Part shown: positions 11,819-23,811 of the stretch, in pieces
Position numbering within the stretch: the first letter of the stretch is position 1
How the letters are laid out: every line of letters begins with the position of its first letter
Assembly: GCF_009389715.1 (NCBI RefSeq)
Contig: NW_024067779.1
Location: forward strand, 186,001 to 250,000
DNA: 64,000 nt
Origin: Phoenix dactylifera
Lineage: Eukaryota; Streptophyta; Magnoliopsida; Arecales; Arecaceae
Direction of reading: 5' to 3'
Notes under the pieces: model-generated
What the model was told of the DNA's origin: nothing
Databases searched by the model: none
What the model saw: only the letters and a program-made list of their open reading frames with translations
Position numbers and translations under genes: made by a program

Positions 11819-13095
11819 TAGCTGACCACTTGTCCAGACTAATTGTTGAGTCATCTGCAGAATCATTACCTGTATCCGAAACTTTTTCGGATGAACAACT
11901 AATGATGATGTCCCATACCAATGTTCCATGGTATGCTGACATAGTCAACTACCTCGTTACTGAACAAATGCCTAGCTCTTGGACCAAACAGGAGCAATGT
12001 CGCTTCCTAGCTCGTGTGAAGTGGTATTTTTGGGATGAACCATACCTATTTAAATATTGCCCTGATCAGATCATCCGACGGTGTATTCCTGAATACGAAC
12101 AAAGGAAAGTCCTTTCCTTTTGTCATGACCATGCCTGTGGTGGTCATTTCAGTGGTAAAAAGACGGCTGCAAAGGTTTTGCAGTGCGGATTCTATTGGCC
12201 CACACTATTTCATGACTCACACGAGTATTGCAAATCATGTGACCGATGTCAAAGACTAGGAAAAATTTCAAGAAAAAATGAGATGCCCCTGAACCCGATC
12301 TTAATTATAGAAATCTTTGATGTTTGGGGTATTGATTTTATGGGTCCTTTTCCTATGTCATTTGGGCACCAGTACATACTCCTAGCTGTTGACTATGTGT
12401 CCAAGTGGATTGAGGCTGTCGCATGTAAGACCAATGATCACAAAGTAGTGATCAAGTTTCTTAAGGAATCTGTCTTCGCTCGCTTTGGCACCCCTCGTGC
12501 GATCATTAGTGATGGGGGGAAACATTTTTGCAATAGAATTTTTAAAGCCCTTGCTAGGAAGTACGACATCACCCATAAGGTCGGTACACCATATCATCCA
12601 CAAACAAGTGGACAAGTTGAGATTTCCAACAGAGAAATCAAGACCATCCTCGAAAAAACTATCAATCCATCTCGAAAGGATTGGTCCCATAGGTTAACAG
12701 ATGCATTGTGGGCATATCGAACGGCTTACAAAACACCAATTGGAATGTCCCCATATAGGATTGTCTATGGCAAGGCTTGCCATTTACCTGTCGAGTTAGA
12801 ACACAAGGCGTATTGGGCAATCAAACGCCTAAATTTCGATCTTGACAAGGCAGGAGAACATAGAAAGCTTCAGCTCGACGAGCTTGAAGAAATTAGGAAC
12901 GATGCTTACGAGTGTGTTAAGAAGTACAAGGATCGCATGAAAGTCATGCATGATAAAATGATTACTCGTAAAGAGTTTTACCAAGGACAAAAAGTTCTCT
13001 TATATGATTCTCGGTTACATCTATTCCCTGGAAAACTTAAATCTCGCTGGACTGGCCCATACACAGTAGAGAAAGTGCACCGCATGGTGCAGTAG
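11764..13095 (+). other. Athila pol: integrase region
   Basis: An open stretch of about 443 residues contains a zinc-binding H2C2 part ([14 protein letters not shown]...CKSCDRCQR), the catalytic core ([33 protein letters not shown]) and the C-terminal tail ([14 protein letters not shown]). It inserts the DNA copy into the genome. Part of a fossil. Confidence 0.92.
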
Positions 13096-14704
13096 TAATA
13101 TGCAATACCAAGGATGGTAGGTCCTTTCAAGTCAATGGACATCATTTAAAACCATACCTTGAGTATCTGAGTCCAGAAGTCGAGGAGACACTTCTGACCG
13201 ACCCTATCTATTATGAGTAAATCGGACTTGTCTGGCTGAAGACATAAAACTTAGCGCTCTTTGGGAGGCAACCCAACATGTAAGTTTCTTTTATTAAAAA
13301 AAAAAATTATCAATAAATTACTAACATGCAGGTTTGGAGGATTTTGTCCCAACTTTCAATTAACCCACCCATATCAGGTACTTCTCCTCTGTCCTCTTAC
13401 TGCTTTAAATTTTCTTTGACATTGAGGACAATGTTAGATTTAGGTTTGGGGGTATTTTTACGCATTTGAAATTTTATATAAAAAAAAGGTTTTAGTTAAA
13501 ATTTTTGAAAAAAAAATATACAACACACAAGGTATATAAAATCTAAGAGCCCAATGACTAGTTGGAAGTAGTGCAAAGTGAGTTCTTTTTATTAAGTTCC
13601 TTTTAGTGAGTTGTAAGCTAATTAGTGCTTTGAATTTCACAACACATATGGCCTACATTTTCTAAGGTATAGGTTCGACATTGTGTTGAGAATATGGTAG
13701 CAACCTCGAATCCTGATGAACCATCTTTTTCTGATCAAAAAAAAATAAAAAAATAAAAAAAATGGTGGATTTAGTCAGGTACATCGAAAAGGGCTACCTA
13801 TTGTCAAAGGTCAGCGGGCTTGTGATGAGGAACCCGAGCATAGGTGTACTACATCGACCCAGCTGCAATAGCTGAACACGTAGGGGAGTCTTGATGCCCG
13901 ACACCTCATGCCAACTGGTGTGAGAATTGTCGACTAATTGCTCGCTACATGGAGGAATCATCACAGGAGTAAAAGTGCACAATATATACATTATCATTTC
14001 TCTTTAATGCAAAAAAAAAACAAAACAAAAAAAAAATGAAAAAAAAAAATGTATACTGACCTTAAGAAAGACAATAGTGTGAAAGCCGTCGTTGTAAAAG
14101 TTCGAGTAAACTGGAATATTACAGATAAAGCCCATGAGGTATTAAAGTAAACATCCACAGCTCTCGAAATCCTGCAGAAAAGATGATTTTGAATCAGCAA
14201 ATAGGTCTTGTCCAACCAATTTTTGGAAACTACTAATATTAGCGATATTTTGGAGATCCAAAACCTTAGCTTGTGCATGGTCCAAACTTCACTGAGCACT
14301 CAAGTATAAATAAGTCTTACAACTTCCTAACGGAAAACTTAATAACTTCAACTTAAATTGCATACTAACCTAGAAATTGGGCTACTTAGTAATTAAAACC
14401 TTGTGTGCTTTTGAAATTCTTATCAGTTATGTACTTGAAATAAGACTTTCATTTCACAAATCAAATTTTATTTTGGGATTGAAGTTTGTGGGTAACTTCA
14501 CTGCAAACCCTCACGAGACAACACTCGTCCACTAGGGTAACCTAGGGGTTTAAAGGCTTGTTGCACGTGCTAAGTGCAATCGTAATGCTCTACGAAAGTG
14601 AGTATTTATCTTAGTATATTTATATAATAAATAACACTTTTGCACTCTTATTTTATCATTTTCGCACTAAATTGCTAGAGACTAGCAATAAGCTAGTTGG
14701 GGGG
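13096..14704 (+). other. Athila 3' noncoding region and polypurine tract
   Basis: There are 1.6 kb between integrase and the 3' LTR. No env-like open frame is present, although many Athila elements carry one here. AT-rich runs occur at 13290-13320, 13735-13760 and 14010-14050. A purine tract (GTTGGGGGG) immediately precedes the LTR at about 14697-14704 and would prime second-strand synthesis. Confidence 0.75.
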
Positions 14705-16771
14705 TGTGATGAGAGCACAAAAGTGCAACCTACATGTCACCTAAATTAGTATTATTGCTAACCGATAATGATAAATTCACTGGATTAATATTATATTTGG
14801 GTTTGGCACAGATTTTCATAAATTAGAGATAAAATGCACATTGAGTACAAATTTGACTGAAGAAGGATCCCTTCCTAGATCCGACCCGGTTGAAGATCGG
14901 ATCGGGTCCGAGTCGGGTTCGGGTCCGAAACGGGTCCAATTTCTTTATGCTTTTAGGAAAGAATTTTGGGCAAATCTAATTTGACCATATCATAACTATG
15001 AGGTGCTAGGTGACCCATGACTTAAAAGACTTGTAATTGACCTCCAGTCAGAACAGATGACCTGTGACGAATTTCCCAAATTTCATATCACACTATTTTT
15101 ATCTATATAACTAATTGGACGGAACTTGGTGTCTCCCAGCTCCCCTCTCAGGAGGGAAAAGAAAGACCCAGACCTTCTTCCAAATCCAATTCCATTGCAG
15201 AAACTGGCACATGACCCATATTCGGTCAAGTGAGATCCCAGTGTCCAAGCCGCGATCCACGCCATCAAGATCCCAGCAGCGGTCCCATGGCATCCCTTCC
15301 AAATTCTCCCAGAAGCTTCACAGCACCCACAGCCGTCCGTATTCATCTTCCGACTCAGCCCTCCTCCGCGCTCATCATCCACGGATCCTCCTCCCCGTCG
15401 ATCCAGCTTCCAATCCAGCACCTAAAGAAGGAAGCCCCAGCATCCTTCCTCTTCCGCGTGCGATCCTGGATGAATCGCCTCCCATCAACGCCACAGCATC
15501 CCGTGGCATCTTCCATTCCGAGTCATCCCATGGTCCAAAGAGGAAATTCCAGCCCCTCTCCCGTGATCCAAGCCGGATGATCCCACAGCCGCTCGTCCTA
15601 GCTTCTCAGCCGTGCGCCCATTCCGGATTCCCAGCGAGCCCGTGATCTTTCTACCGCATTCATCGTCCGACTCAGCCCCTCCACGCGCCTCCTTCCTTCC
15701 GCATCAGGCCGCCATCTTCAAGCATCCCACGGCACCCTCCACAGATCCCGCATCCGTGAAAGAAGCCCCATCATCCTTCCTCTTCCGCGTGCAATCCCGG
15801 GCGATTCACCTCCCAGCAAGGAAGATCCCAGCGCCTCCCTTCCGCATCAGCAGCACCCGAAGAAGGAAGCCAAGTCCCCACCTTCCGCTTCAGCTCCCAG
15901 CGATTCCGCATCCATGGCCCAATGAAGGAAGTTCACGCCTCCCTCCCGCTGATCCTGCCTCCACCACATCTCCAAGGGTCTATAAAAGAGAAGAGGAGGA
16001 GCTTGGGAAGGGGTGTGCTCGGTGGAGGCTAAGAACCAGGGAGGAGGGAGGCCATCGGCTTGGGAGAGAAGAGAGAAAGAAAAGAACAGGGGATGCTCTG
16101 TTTTTTTGGGAAGAAGAAAGAAAAAAAAAAGAAGGGAAATTAGTATTTTATGTTCCACCGTGAGAGAGAGAGAGAGAGAGGGAAAAGAGAAGTAATTTGT
16201 TTTTATTTTTCTTTCTTTATTTGATTTGCAAAATAGAAGGAGTATTAGGCCTCTATTCTCCATTTTTATTTGTAATCAGTTTTTTCTTTTATGAAATCCA
16301 TCAATTTTCTTTCATGCAATCCCGGTTCTAGATTCAAATTAATTTCTATTTTTTTTATGCAATCTTTTAATTTTTCTTTGATGCAATATATTTAATTTTC
16401 TTTTATGAAATTTATGTTTCAGGCTTCAATCTTCTTAGTGTCGTCTATTTTAATTTATGCCAAAACTCTTTTTTTGATTAATTAAATAAATGCTTTTCGA
16501 ATCTAAGTACCTGTCTTTTAGTTAATTTCAATTAGAAAATATTCAACATCCTCAAAATAATGTTTTTCTTTTATCATTCAAAAATCGATTTCAAATCCGA
16601 GTGAACGTTCTAATTTTTATGCAACTCCAATCGCCTCCCTGTGGATCGACCTCTTACAACCGCTATTCTTCGAGTAGGAAAGGTAAGAGTAGAATTAAAT
16701 TTAAACTTTGTTCGTCGGTTCTAATAACGATCTGTCTAGCATATTTTTAGGTAGACAGGAAAGGACGAACA
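14705..16771 (+). repeat. Athila 3' LTR (about 2.07 kb)
   Basis: Begins TGTGATGAGAGCAC after the polypurine tract and ends GGACGAACA. A start at 14707 is also possible. It is the intact partner of 5009-5850 and shows what the missing part of the 5' LTR looks like. A TATA box (TATAAAAG) is at 15981-15988. Open frames within 15115-16163 are shadows of repetitive LTR sequence. The base run after the LTR, GTAAT (16772-16776), is the expected target duplication, whose partner is outside the window. Confidence 0.92.
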
Positions 16772-16830
16772 GTAATGTTATAAATATAATAGGCTACGGC
16801 TACATAACCCAGTAGCATGGGTTGCACGAG

Positions 16831-17000
16831 GTGCCAAATCCACTATTTTTATCCACCGATGGCAGCCGGTGTTACACAAAAGTGCCAAATCCACTATATT
16901 TACCCGCCGATGGCAGCCGGTGTTGCACAAAAGTGCCAAATCCACTATATTTACCCACCGATGGCAGCCGGTGTCCAAATCCACTATTCTAATCACCGGT
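16831..17000. repeat. 51-bp tandem repeat, about 3.5 copies
   Basis: Units begin GTGCCAAATCCACTAT at 16831, 16882 and 16933, with a degenerate partial fourth unit from about 16975. Each contains ACCGATGGCAGCCGGTGT. Because 51 is divisible by three, open frames run through the array; they are not genes. Confidence 0.9.
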
Positions 17001-17959
17001 GCGTGGTGTCGAAACCGGTTACTCATAGATTACAAGTCGACAGGTCTAACGTATAATCCCCATTGGCGGGGCCGAAACAGAACAGATCATAGCCATGCTG
17101 AGAATGCATATATATAAAAATAAATTTCATAAATTGCCCAGTCATAGTTTATGGATTTCACAGCATAATTTTCAAATAAAATTTAACATGTCAGACCCAT
17201 TTTACTAAATCTAAAACATATTTCAAAATTTAATCCACTAATAATTAGTTTAAAAAAATGTACTTTGAAGCATTAAGTTACTTACCTCTTCTCGCTCAAC
17301 TCCTACTTCATCAGGTAGGTAGATCAGGTTCACCTGTTTAAATTTAATTAATTTCTTTGTTAATTTCAGAGCTAAGCAAAACTAAAAATAATACTATTGG
17401 ACACGGCCCAACAGGGCTCAGAGTTGGCCCATAATGGGCATGGCCCGATAGGGCCCACATCAAACACGGCCCAATGGGCCCGCATAGACCCGGCCCAATA
17501 AGGCCCCAAAGGTTGGCCTCTAATTGATTCATTTATGCAATAAAATTCATTGCAGGGACTAATACTTAATTACAGGGTACTGTTCCATAATAAAATTTGA
17601 GTAAAGGACCAAACAAATATATTTAGGGATCTTAATGTAATAAATCTTTCTTATAGGGATCAAACATAAATTATGGAAGACGCTTTTGTGAAATAATATA
17701 CTGTCAAGGGCTTAACTGCAAAATTCTATTTATTGGCCAAATGGGTTCGGATTTCGGATTTTGGATTCCGAATTTCGGGTCTGAACTGGATTTCGGGTTT
17801 CGGGTTCTCTCTCTCTCTTTTTTTTGAATTTCGGATTCAAACCGGGCCCAAGTTGGGCCTACTGTGAACAGGGCCCATGCTTGGCCCGTTCGGCCTGTAA
17901 GGGCTCTCATCTTCCCCAAACCCCCACGGATAGGGGAAGGGGGAATAGGAAGAAGGGAC

Positions 17960-17990
17960 CGGCTGGGGGGGGGGGGGGGGGGGGGGGCGT
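17960..17990. repeat. Poly-G tract of about 22 bases
   Basis: An unusually long uninterrupted G run follows GACCGGCTG and is followed by CGTTGCCCGG. Its length is liable to sequencing error. It could form a G-quadruplex. Confidence 0.8.
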
Positions 17991-18512
17991 TGCCCGGTCG
18001 ACGGCCAGCTCATTGCGGCCGGCGGCCGTTGCGGTGGAGAACAATCGAACATGGTCTTGGTTTGGAGCCAAAACAAAGGGAGGAGGAAATCAAGCATGTT
18101 CCGGCTAGATCGAAGAGCAAAAAGGGAATAGGGCTTACCGGCAGTCGACGAAGGTGGCAGATCTCGGCCGAGGGAGGCTCGATCCGGTGGTCAAACGGCG
18201 GCGGCGGCGCTCGGAACCGAGGGATGGATCACGGAACAGGGAAAGGCCGCCAAGGGGATTCGGACGACACTCGGCCGGGAGAGCACGCCGGTCACCAGAC
18301 AAAGGAGGAGAAGGATGGAAGGAGGGAAGAGGAGGAGACGGAGGAGAGGGAGGAGAGGTGGCCGCGGATTTCAGCCCCGCGGCGCCTTCGCCCTGATCAT
18401 CCCCGAAGGAGCCGGAGAGGATCGCAATCGCAATCCTCTGTTCCGGTCCTCCCAAAATAGGAACGGGGCTGAAATCGGCTGGAGCTGCCGACTTCAGCCC
18501 CATATCTCACAG

Positions 18513-20226
18513 TACATGCTTTTGTTCTATCGAGGTTCCCTCATCTCTCTCCATTCTCATGTTAACACTTTAATGACAACTAGATTGATTATTGAATGAA
18601 TGTTAATTTTGATTGAGGCTGCTTAAATTTCTGTTGATCTTGAAAGTGCATTCAGTTTTAGTCTCAAATCATATTGTCAACATGTTTGGAATTTGGATTA
18701 ACCTAGTCAGGGGCAGTGGTGAGGAAGAGAGAGAAAATAAAGCCAAAGGGACTGCGACAAGCGGAGCGATGAGAGGAAAGAATAGCTGCATGCAATGTTC
18801 TTAGTTCTTTGGGTTCTTGGGTGAAGGGGGTGGGGCATGGGGGCTTTAATAGTCTTATGTACCAGGATCAAAATTTTGTTGATCAGGGATTTTATAAACT
18901 TTGAAAGCAATGCCTTCCCTCTCATTAGATTTTCTTGATTCCTCCACATTTTTAGGTAAAATAATACCTCCATTTATTGTGGATGAAAGAAACTCTAATT
19001 TGAGTGTCGGACCATTTGACCTATAATAATGTATACTTGATTCCCAACTCTTTGATAAGTTTTATAATGAACTGCAAATAAGTATAGTTTAGGTTTTTCT
19101 CTCTAAAGGCAAATTTCTGCACCAACAACTTTTATTGCTGTTTTATTGAGGTCATGGCGTTGGGAAACACGAACTCTAAACATCTGGATACAAAAATAGC
19201 AAGATAAGGACAATTTGGCTTATTACTTAATTAGCTCTAGATTTTATTGCATCTTATTTTGTGGGTTTCTTCTTCTAATCTATTCAATGGATTTTTGTAA
19301 TCCTGATTCAGATGTTTTTTTGTCTTGTGGTTTCAATCCTATGTTTATTTTGTTTTATTTATTATATTACACCTTTGTTGGGCGGAAGGAGAAAAGAAAC
19401 CAAAATTCTGGCTTGGAAGGTTGATGTTATGGTCCCAGCTTCCATTAAAAGCCTTTTGGGAAACAGTATGGTTAAATAGCAGTTACAAGAACTACTTATA
19501 TCTGATACCAAGACTAAGAAATGCATACATGTTTCGAAACCCATTTTTATGGATGCCAGATCAAAGCCATTTTGAGATGTTCATTGTTATACTCCCAAAC
19601 TAGGAGCTGACAAACCCTGTATGCCTGAAAGGTGGACCTTATAAGCATGGAAGGCTACCTGATTAACCAACTCAATAAAATCTCAGTAAATTCAATTTAA
19701 AAGCAAAACTCACATAATCTTACGGATATTAGGTAATGAAAAATGTAAGTAATAATTTATCCTCAACAACAATAATCCCAAGATAATAGAGAGTCACAAT
19801 GTTCCAGCACATATTTTGGTAGCCAAAACCAAATATAAAGCTAACAGAATCCAACTAAATAATAAAGAAAATTATATCTTCTAGGAACTCGGAAGAAAAT
19901 TTATGCGTGCACTCCTCAAGCCCCATGCAGAACCTGAAAATAGGAAAAAAAGAAAACAAAGCAAAAAGATAGTGAGCAACACTAACCCTGAAAGTAACAT
20001 AATATTACAAATTAGTGTCCAAGTATGCTAAGCAAAGGATAAACCGAAATAGCAGTTTATAAACATAATATTAAATAGGAAAAAGGCCTTATTTCATTAA
20101 ATCTCAATGAATGTCTTTTAGAAATTTACTTTTCACGAACTTTTAATAAGCTCAACATCAGACAATACCCACATAACTTAGTGGCATTAGGTCAGATACT
20201 GAATAATAGACATAACAGATATAAGG
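18513..20226. repeat. Segmental duplication, copy 1, downstream part
   Basis: This stretch matches 48872-50585 closely over its whole length, including GTACATGCT, the GTCAGGGGCAG segment (18707 and 49068), and the AACTTAGTGGCAT segment near 20175 and 50528. It lies downstream of the minus-strand resistance gene in both copies. No convincing coding region is seen: the open frames here are short, lysine- or phenylalanine-rich, and not conserved as frames between the copies. It may hold 3' untranslated exons of the resistance gene. Confidence 0.85.
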
Positions 20227-20885
20227 TGTCACGCCCCCACTTGTACGGAACACGTGAAGCACCTAATGCCTACGTGGGGGCCACATAAGGAGAGAATACG
20301 GGGCTCTTCTGCCAGATATTGTCCGGTTTCGGAGCCTGCATGCGGCACACGCGCCGCTCAGACCCCTCCCCGATTTTGTTTTCCACCCAAAACGCGTTTG
20401 CAGAATTTGGAGACGCTCGCCTCATATGCCCATGCTCTGAAACGAATTTAGCCGATGTGGGATCTTTCATTCATCCACCTTCGGACTAGAGCTGTCCTCG
20501 GCTCTGATATCAAATGTCACGCCCCCGCCTACGCAGGGACGTGAGGCACCCAATGCCCACATGAGGGCTACATGAGGAGGGAACACGGGGCTCCCCTGTC
20601 ATATATTGTCCGGTTCTGGAGCCTGCATGCGGTACACGTGCTGCTCATACTCCTCTCCAGTTTTGTTTTCCATCCAAAATGCGTCTGCAGGATTTGGAGA
20701 CATCCGCTTCATATGCTCAGGCTCTAGAATAAGTCTATCCGATGTGGGATCTTTCATTTTTTAAATGTCACGCCCCCCACCTGTGTGGGGCATGTGAGGC
20801 ACCCAGTGCCCACGTAGGGGCCATATGAGGAGGAAATATGGGGCTCCCCTACCAGATATTGTCTCATTTTAGGGCCCGCACGCGC
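20227..20885. repeat. Three tandem copies of a short LTR-like repeat (TGTCACGCCCCC family)
   Basis: Units start TGTCACGCCCC at 20227, 20515 and 20766 (288 bp, 251 bp and a partial). Each carries GTGAGGCACC, a CACATGAGG-like box and GGGGCTC, and the first two also carry GATGTGGGATCTTTCAT. Unit 1 ends GGCTCTGATATCAAA. Read on the minus strand that is TTTGATATCAGAGCC, close to the Copia/TRIM primer site TGGTATCAGAGCC, which suggests an LTR end plus primer site of a small retroelement. The block is absent from the duplicate locus, where 50586-51130 holds unrelated sequence. A diverged fragment of the same repeat in opposite orientation is at about 24858-25038. Confidence 0.75.
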
Positions 20886-20992
20886 AATTACAAGCTTTGA
20901 GAGTATTCAATCATGCAAGAAGTTTGTTTCATTAGTAGAATCTCGAGGGATGGAAATAACAGAGAAAATGGAGGAGAGAGGGAGCGACTTAC

Positions 20993-23738
20993 CGGTACGG
21001 ATGGTATTGTCTCATCGACCTCATATTCAAAAATAATGGACGGAATGTGTTGGACCTCATTTCTGACCCTGTCATTGAACTCACGGGGCATATCAATCAG
21101 CTTCAGTTGTCAAAGTGTGGTCACATGCTGCAATCCCTCAGGAAGCATCTTCAACTTCTTGCAGTTCATGATAGTCAAGGGGGTGAGGCTGGGCATCGCC
21201 ACACCCTCCACTCTCCATTCCTCTAAATTGCCTACCTTGGCTAATTCCAAGTGTTGCAGTCGAGGAAAGCCACCAGTAGGAGAACACAACATGCTCTTCC
21301 CTATGTATGTATCTACTGCCAGTTTGAGAAGCCTGAGGTTTGGCAGCTTCTCCAGCACCGGCATTGGGTCTTGCTCCAATTTAGAAAACCATAATACGAA
21401 CTTGGTGAGGTTTGGCGGGAATTGACTGCTGTCTGTGAGCTGCTGCTGTTGTTTGAATAACAATCGTTCCATACAGTGTCAATGAACGGAGCTGGTGCAG
21501 GTTTGTTGCCTGAGCGAAAAGAATGTCTTCGGAGATTAGAGAAAAATCCAGAGGCAAGGCGATAAGGTTGCCAATTTCTCGATTGCTTTTTCGAGAGACT
21601 TTTCAAGCATTCTGCCACTTGTTCTATCCATCGCCTCTTCACTAAAGCCTGGTGGGGTAACCCAATTGTTGTGGGGTCTTTTGTTTAGCAGAATGTTAAA
21701 AAATTTGATCATAAGCATACTTTTTACATAGTCCTCAATTTGCAAAGTCAGCAACTTGTTGTGATCACCACTTATCGGTGCGCTTAGAAACATAAGTGTA
21801 TTAATATATACGTGCCTCAACGTCCGGATTTTCCAAAATGATTTCGGAAGCCAATAAATGCATGTACGTCTCACATCCAGAGTCTGCAGATTCAGGAGAT
21901 GTCGGATGGAGGATGATAATCTCTTCAAACCAGTTTTTCTCAATCCCAGGTATCGTAGATCAATCATGCTGCCGATCTGTTTCGGTAACTCCTTCAAATC
22001 TTCTGCGCCCTCCAGATCCAGCACCCTTAATAAGTTTAACCCATTCAAAAATCTTCCCCGAGTACTCAAAATTGAACTGAAGCCCAGTAAAGTGCGGAGA
22101 TGCAGTGAGGAAACAGCAACATCATTATTTATATGATCGTAGAAAGTTGCACGATGACTCGATATACGATCAGATACTGCCATGTCCTCGCTACTGCAAA
22201 CACGAAGAAATTCCTCCTTTTTGGCTTCTTCAAGGCCAAAGTCGCGTAACAGATCATGGATGCATATGCGCTTAACACACCCACGAGCCTTGCTTCTCTC
22301 GACAACCTGGATCATGCACCTCTGCACCAAATCATCCAACCAATCCCTTGCGGTGTCTTCCATTGTCTGTCGCTGCTCTTGCAGTATCAAACCTTCGGCG
22401 ACCCACAACCTAAGTAAGTAGGAAACAGAGATAATGGAGTCCTCTGGAAACGCAGCGATGTATAGAAAACATGGTTTTGACGGATATGGCAAGTCAGTGT
22501 AACTTAAACCCAATATATTGTGGCATTCCTTCCCATCTCTAGTAGATGCCCAGTTCATGCTCTGAGCTACTTTCAACCACGTATCGTAGCTATGATCTTT
22601 CCTTGACAGAAGGCCCCCTAGCACCACCAGTGCAAGAGGAAGTCCACCACACTTCTTTGCAAGCTTCTGGGCCAATGCCTCCAACTCAGTTGGGACATCT
22701 TGATTTGGTGGAAATGCCTTCTTACGAAAGAGTTTCCAACTCTCCGTGGCGTCTAAAAGGTGCAGTTCATGTGGAGGAATCCATGGCTCGGCATCTCTTG
22801 CAACCTCAATGTTACGTGTATTAAGCAGTATTCTGCTGCCTTTGTTCTCATCATGAAAGACTCCCATCATTTCTCTCCAAACATCAACTCTCCATACATC
22901 ATCCATCACGACCAAATACTTTTTGTCTTAGGAAATCACGAAGCTTCTCTCTCACTTCTTCTTCACCCATCTGCTGCTCTAAGTCTTCTTTCTTCTGTTT
23001 GATTCCCATTACTTTTTTCATGATGTCCATCACTAGCTCGATACCTCGGTAGCTCTGAGAAACCGAAACCCAAGCAAAGGTATCGAAATGTTCTCTAATT
23101 GCAGGGTCATTATACACTTTTCTTGCCAGGGTGGTCTTGCCTAGCCCACCCATACCTACTATAGAAATTACACATCGTGCTTTCTCATTCCCATCAAGCA
23201 ATTAACTCACTAATTCTTTCTTGTCATTCTCGAAGCCTATAACTTCAATGTCATCATCATCAGAGTGAGGAGAGGATTCTCTGAGTGATTGCGAAATTTC
23301 AACCACTGCACTACTTTCACCTAGATTAACAATGCCATATCTATCTTTGCTCGTGGAAATATTTTGGATCTTTTCCTTTATTTTTTCAATTTCAGAACCA
23401 ATTTTATGTAGGGTAATCAATTCACAGGGTTTGTGAGAGTACCTTGAAATTGTGCCCATGAAGCCTCTCCTCTGACGTTGCCTCTCAGCCATGAACTTGA
23501 CCCTGTCTATGATGTCTTCCACTTCATATGCTACACCTCTCATCTGCCTTATCCAGATCTCCATTCTTGCATCTCCTCTCTTTTTTCTGGAGTCTGCATC
23601 TTTGAGGAAGCCTTGCAATAGATGGAGTTCTGTTTCAACCCATTCGACTTGATCCCTCACCCCACTTAAGAAAGCGGCTTCTTGTGCGAGGAGGTTGGCA
23701 AGCTGAGAGACGACCCTGGAAACCAGAGGCTCAGCCAT
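20993..23738 (-). pseudogene. CC-NB-LRR disease resistance gene (Rx/RPP13-like), pseudogene 1
   Basis: Host gene of the plant immune receptor class. From ATG at 23738: an Rx-type coiled coil (MAEPLVSRVVSQLANLLAQE...), then NB-ARC with P-loop GMGGLGKTT (about 23153-23127), kinase-2 VVMDDVW, RNBS-B GSRILLNTRN, GLPLAL, RNBS-D CFLYIAAFPED, IHD as the MHD motif (about 22260), then LRRs. It is broken in several ways. A stop at 23202-23204 interrupts ELVS/LLDG. A one-base loss in an A run near 22920 shifts frame just before kinase-2. Frame changes lie near 21540 and 21470 in the LRRs, and a CGA-to-TGA type stop lies near 21110 (TTL/QLKL). The LRR exon ends at a splice donor, GTAAGT, at 20992-20987, shared with copy 2, so a further 3' exon is expected. 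No TIR domain; CC type as in monocots. Confidence 0.93.
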
Positions 23739-23811
23739 CTCTCCTTTCCTCTCTCTTACTCAGACGAAGAAGATTTTAGAGGATGGTCGAACGTATGAGC
23801 CAAGAAGGCCG
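23739..23811 (-). other. 5' untranslated stub of NLR pseudogene 1
   Basis: A short leader upstream of the ATG matches sequence next to the coiled-coil fragment at 40150-40250 (CTCCTTT, GGAGCCAAGA). It ends where LTR sequence begins, at about 23812, so the promoter was displaced by that insertion. Confidence 0.55.

Larger units (their letters stand above)
5009..16771 (+). mobile_element. Ty3/Gypsy retrotransposon, Athila type (Tat/Athila branch), carrying nested insertions
   Basis: Parts in order: remaining 3' portion of the 5' LTR (5009-5850), primer site (5857-5874), leader, gag (about 7086-8598), protease (8860-9336), reverse transcriptase (9354-10721), a hAT-like insertion (10722-11309), RNase H (from about 11318), integrase (to 13095), a noncoding 3' part, and a complete 3' LTR (14705-16771). 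The protease-RT-RNaseH-integrase order is Gypsy, and the tRNA-Asp primer site with the gag type points to Athila. Over the 840 bp that can be compared, the LTRs differ at roughly 15-20 positions by eye (about 2%), so the insertion is fairly recent, on the order of a million years at common plant rates. The element is broken in a few places including the hAT insertion, and its 5' LTR is split by the Copia element. No env-like gene is visible. Confidence 0.93.
16772..18510 (+). repeat. Older LTR-like repeat into which the Athila element inserted
   Basis: The sequence shows the layout seen in other LTRs of this window: a short tandem array, an AT-rich middle, then a GC- and purine-rich end, finishing ...CATATCTCACA at 18510. 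At 18511-18513 it meets sequence duplicated at 48872, so an element boundary there is likely. A G homopolymer lies at about 17966-17987. Family assignment is inference; the left end is outside the window. Confidence 0.5.

Noticed and set aside
13096-14704. Env-like gene of the Athila element
   Set aside because: This is the place where one would be expected, but no sizeable open frame or membrane segment pattern is present.
15115-16263. Open frames of 112-183 codons
   Set aside because: They lie inside the Athila 3' LTR, and their last part recurs at 4951-5341 only because the LTR is duplicated. The composition is Ser/Pro- or Lys/Glu-rich with no domain.
17340-17530. Repeats of GGCCCAATAGGGCCC as a coding or satellite feature
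   Set aside because: Short, imperfect GGGCC/GGCCC phrases inside an LTR-like sequence; no regular period and no coding sense.
17824-18503. Overlapping open frames up to 198 codons
   Set aside because: They overlap on both strands across a poly-G tract and GAGGAG repeats in an LTR-like sequence. No domain is recognisable.
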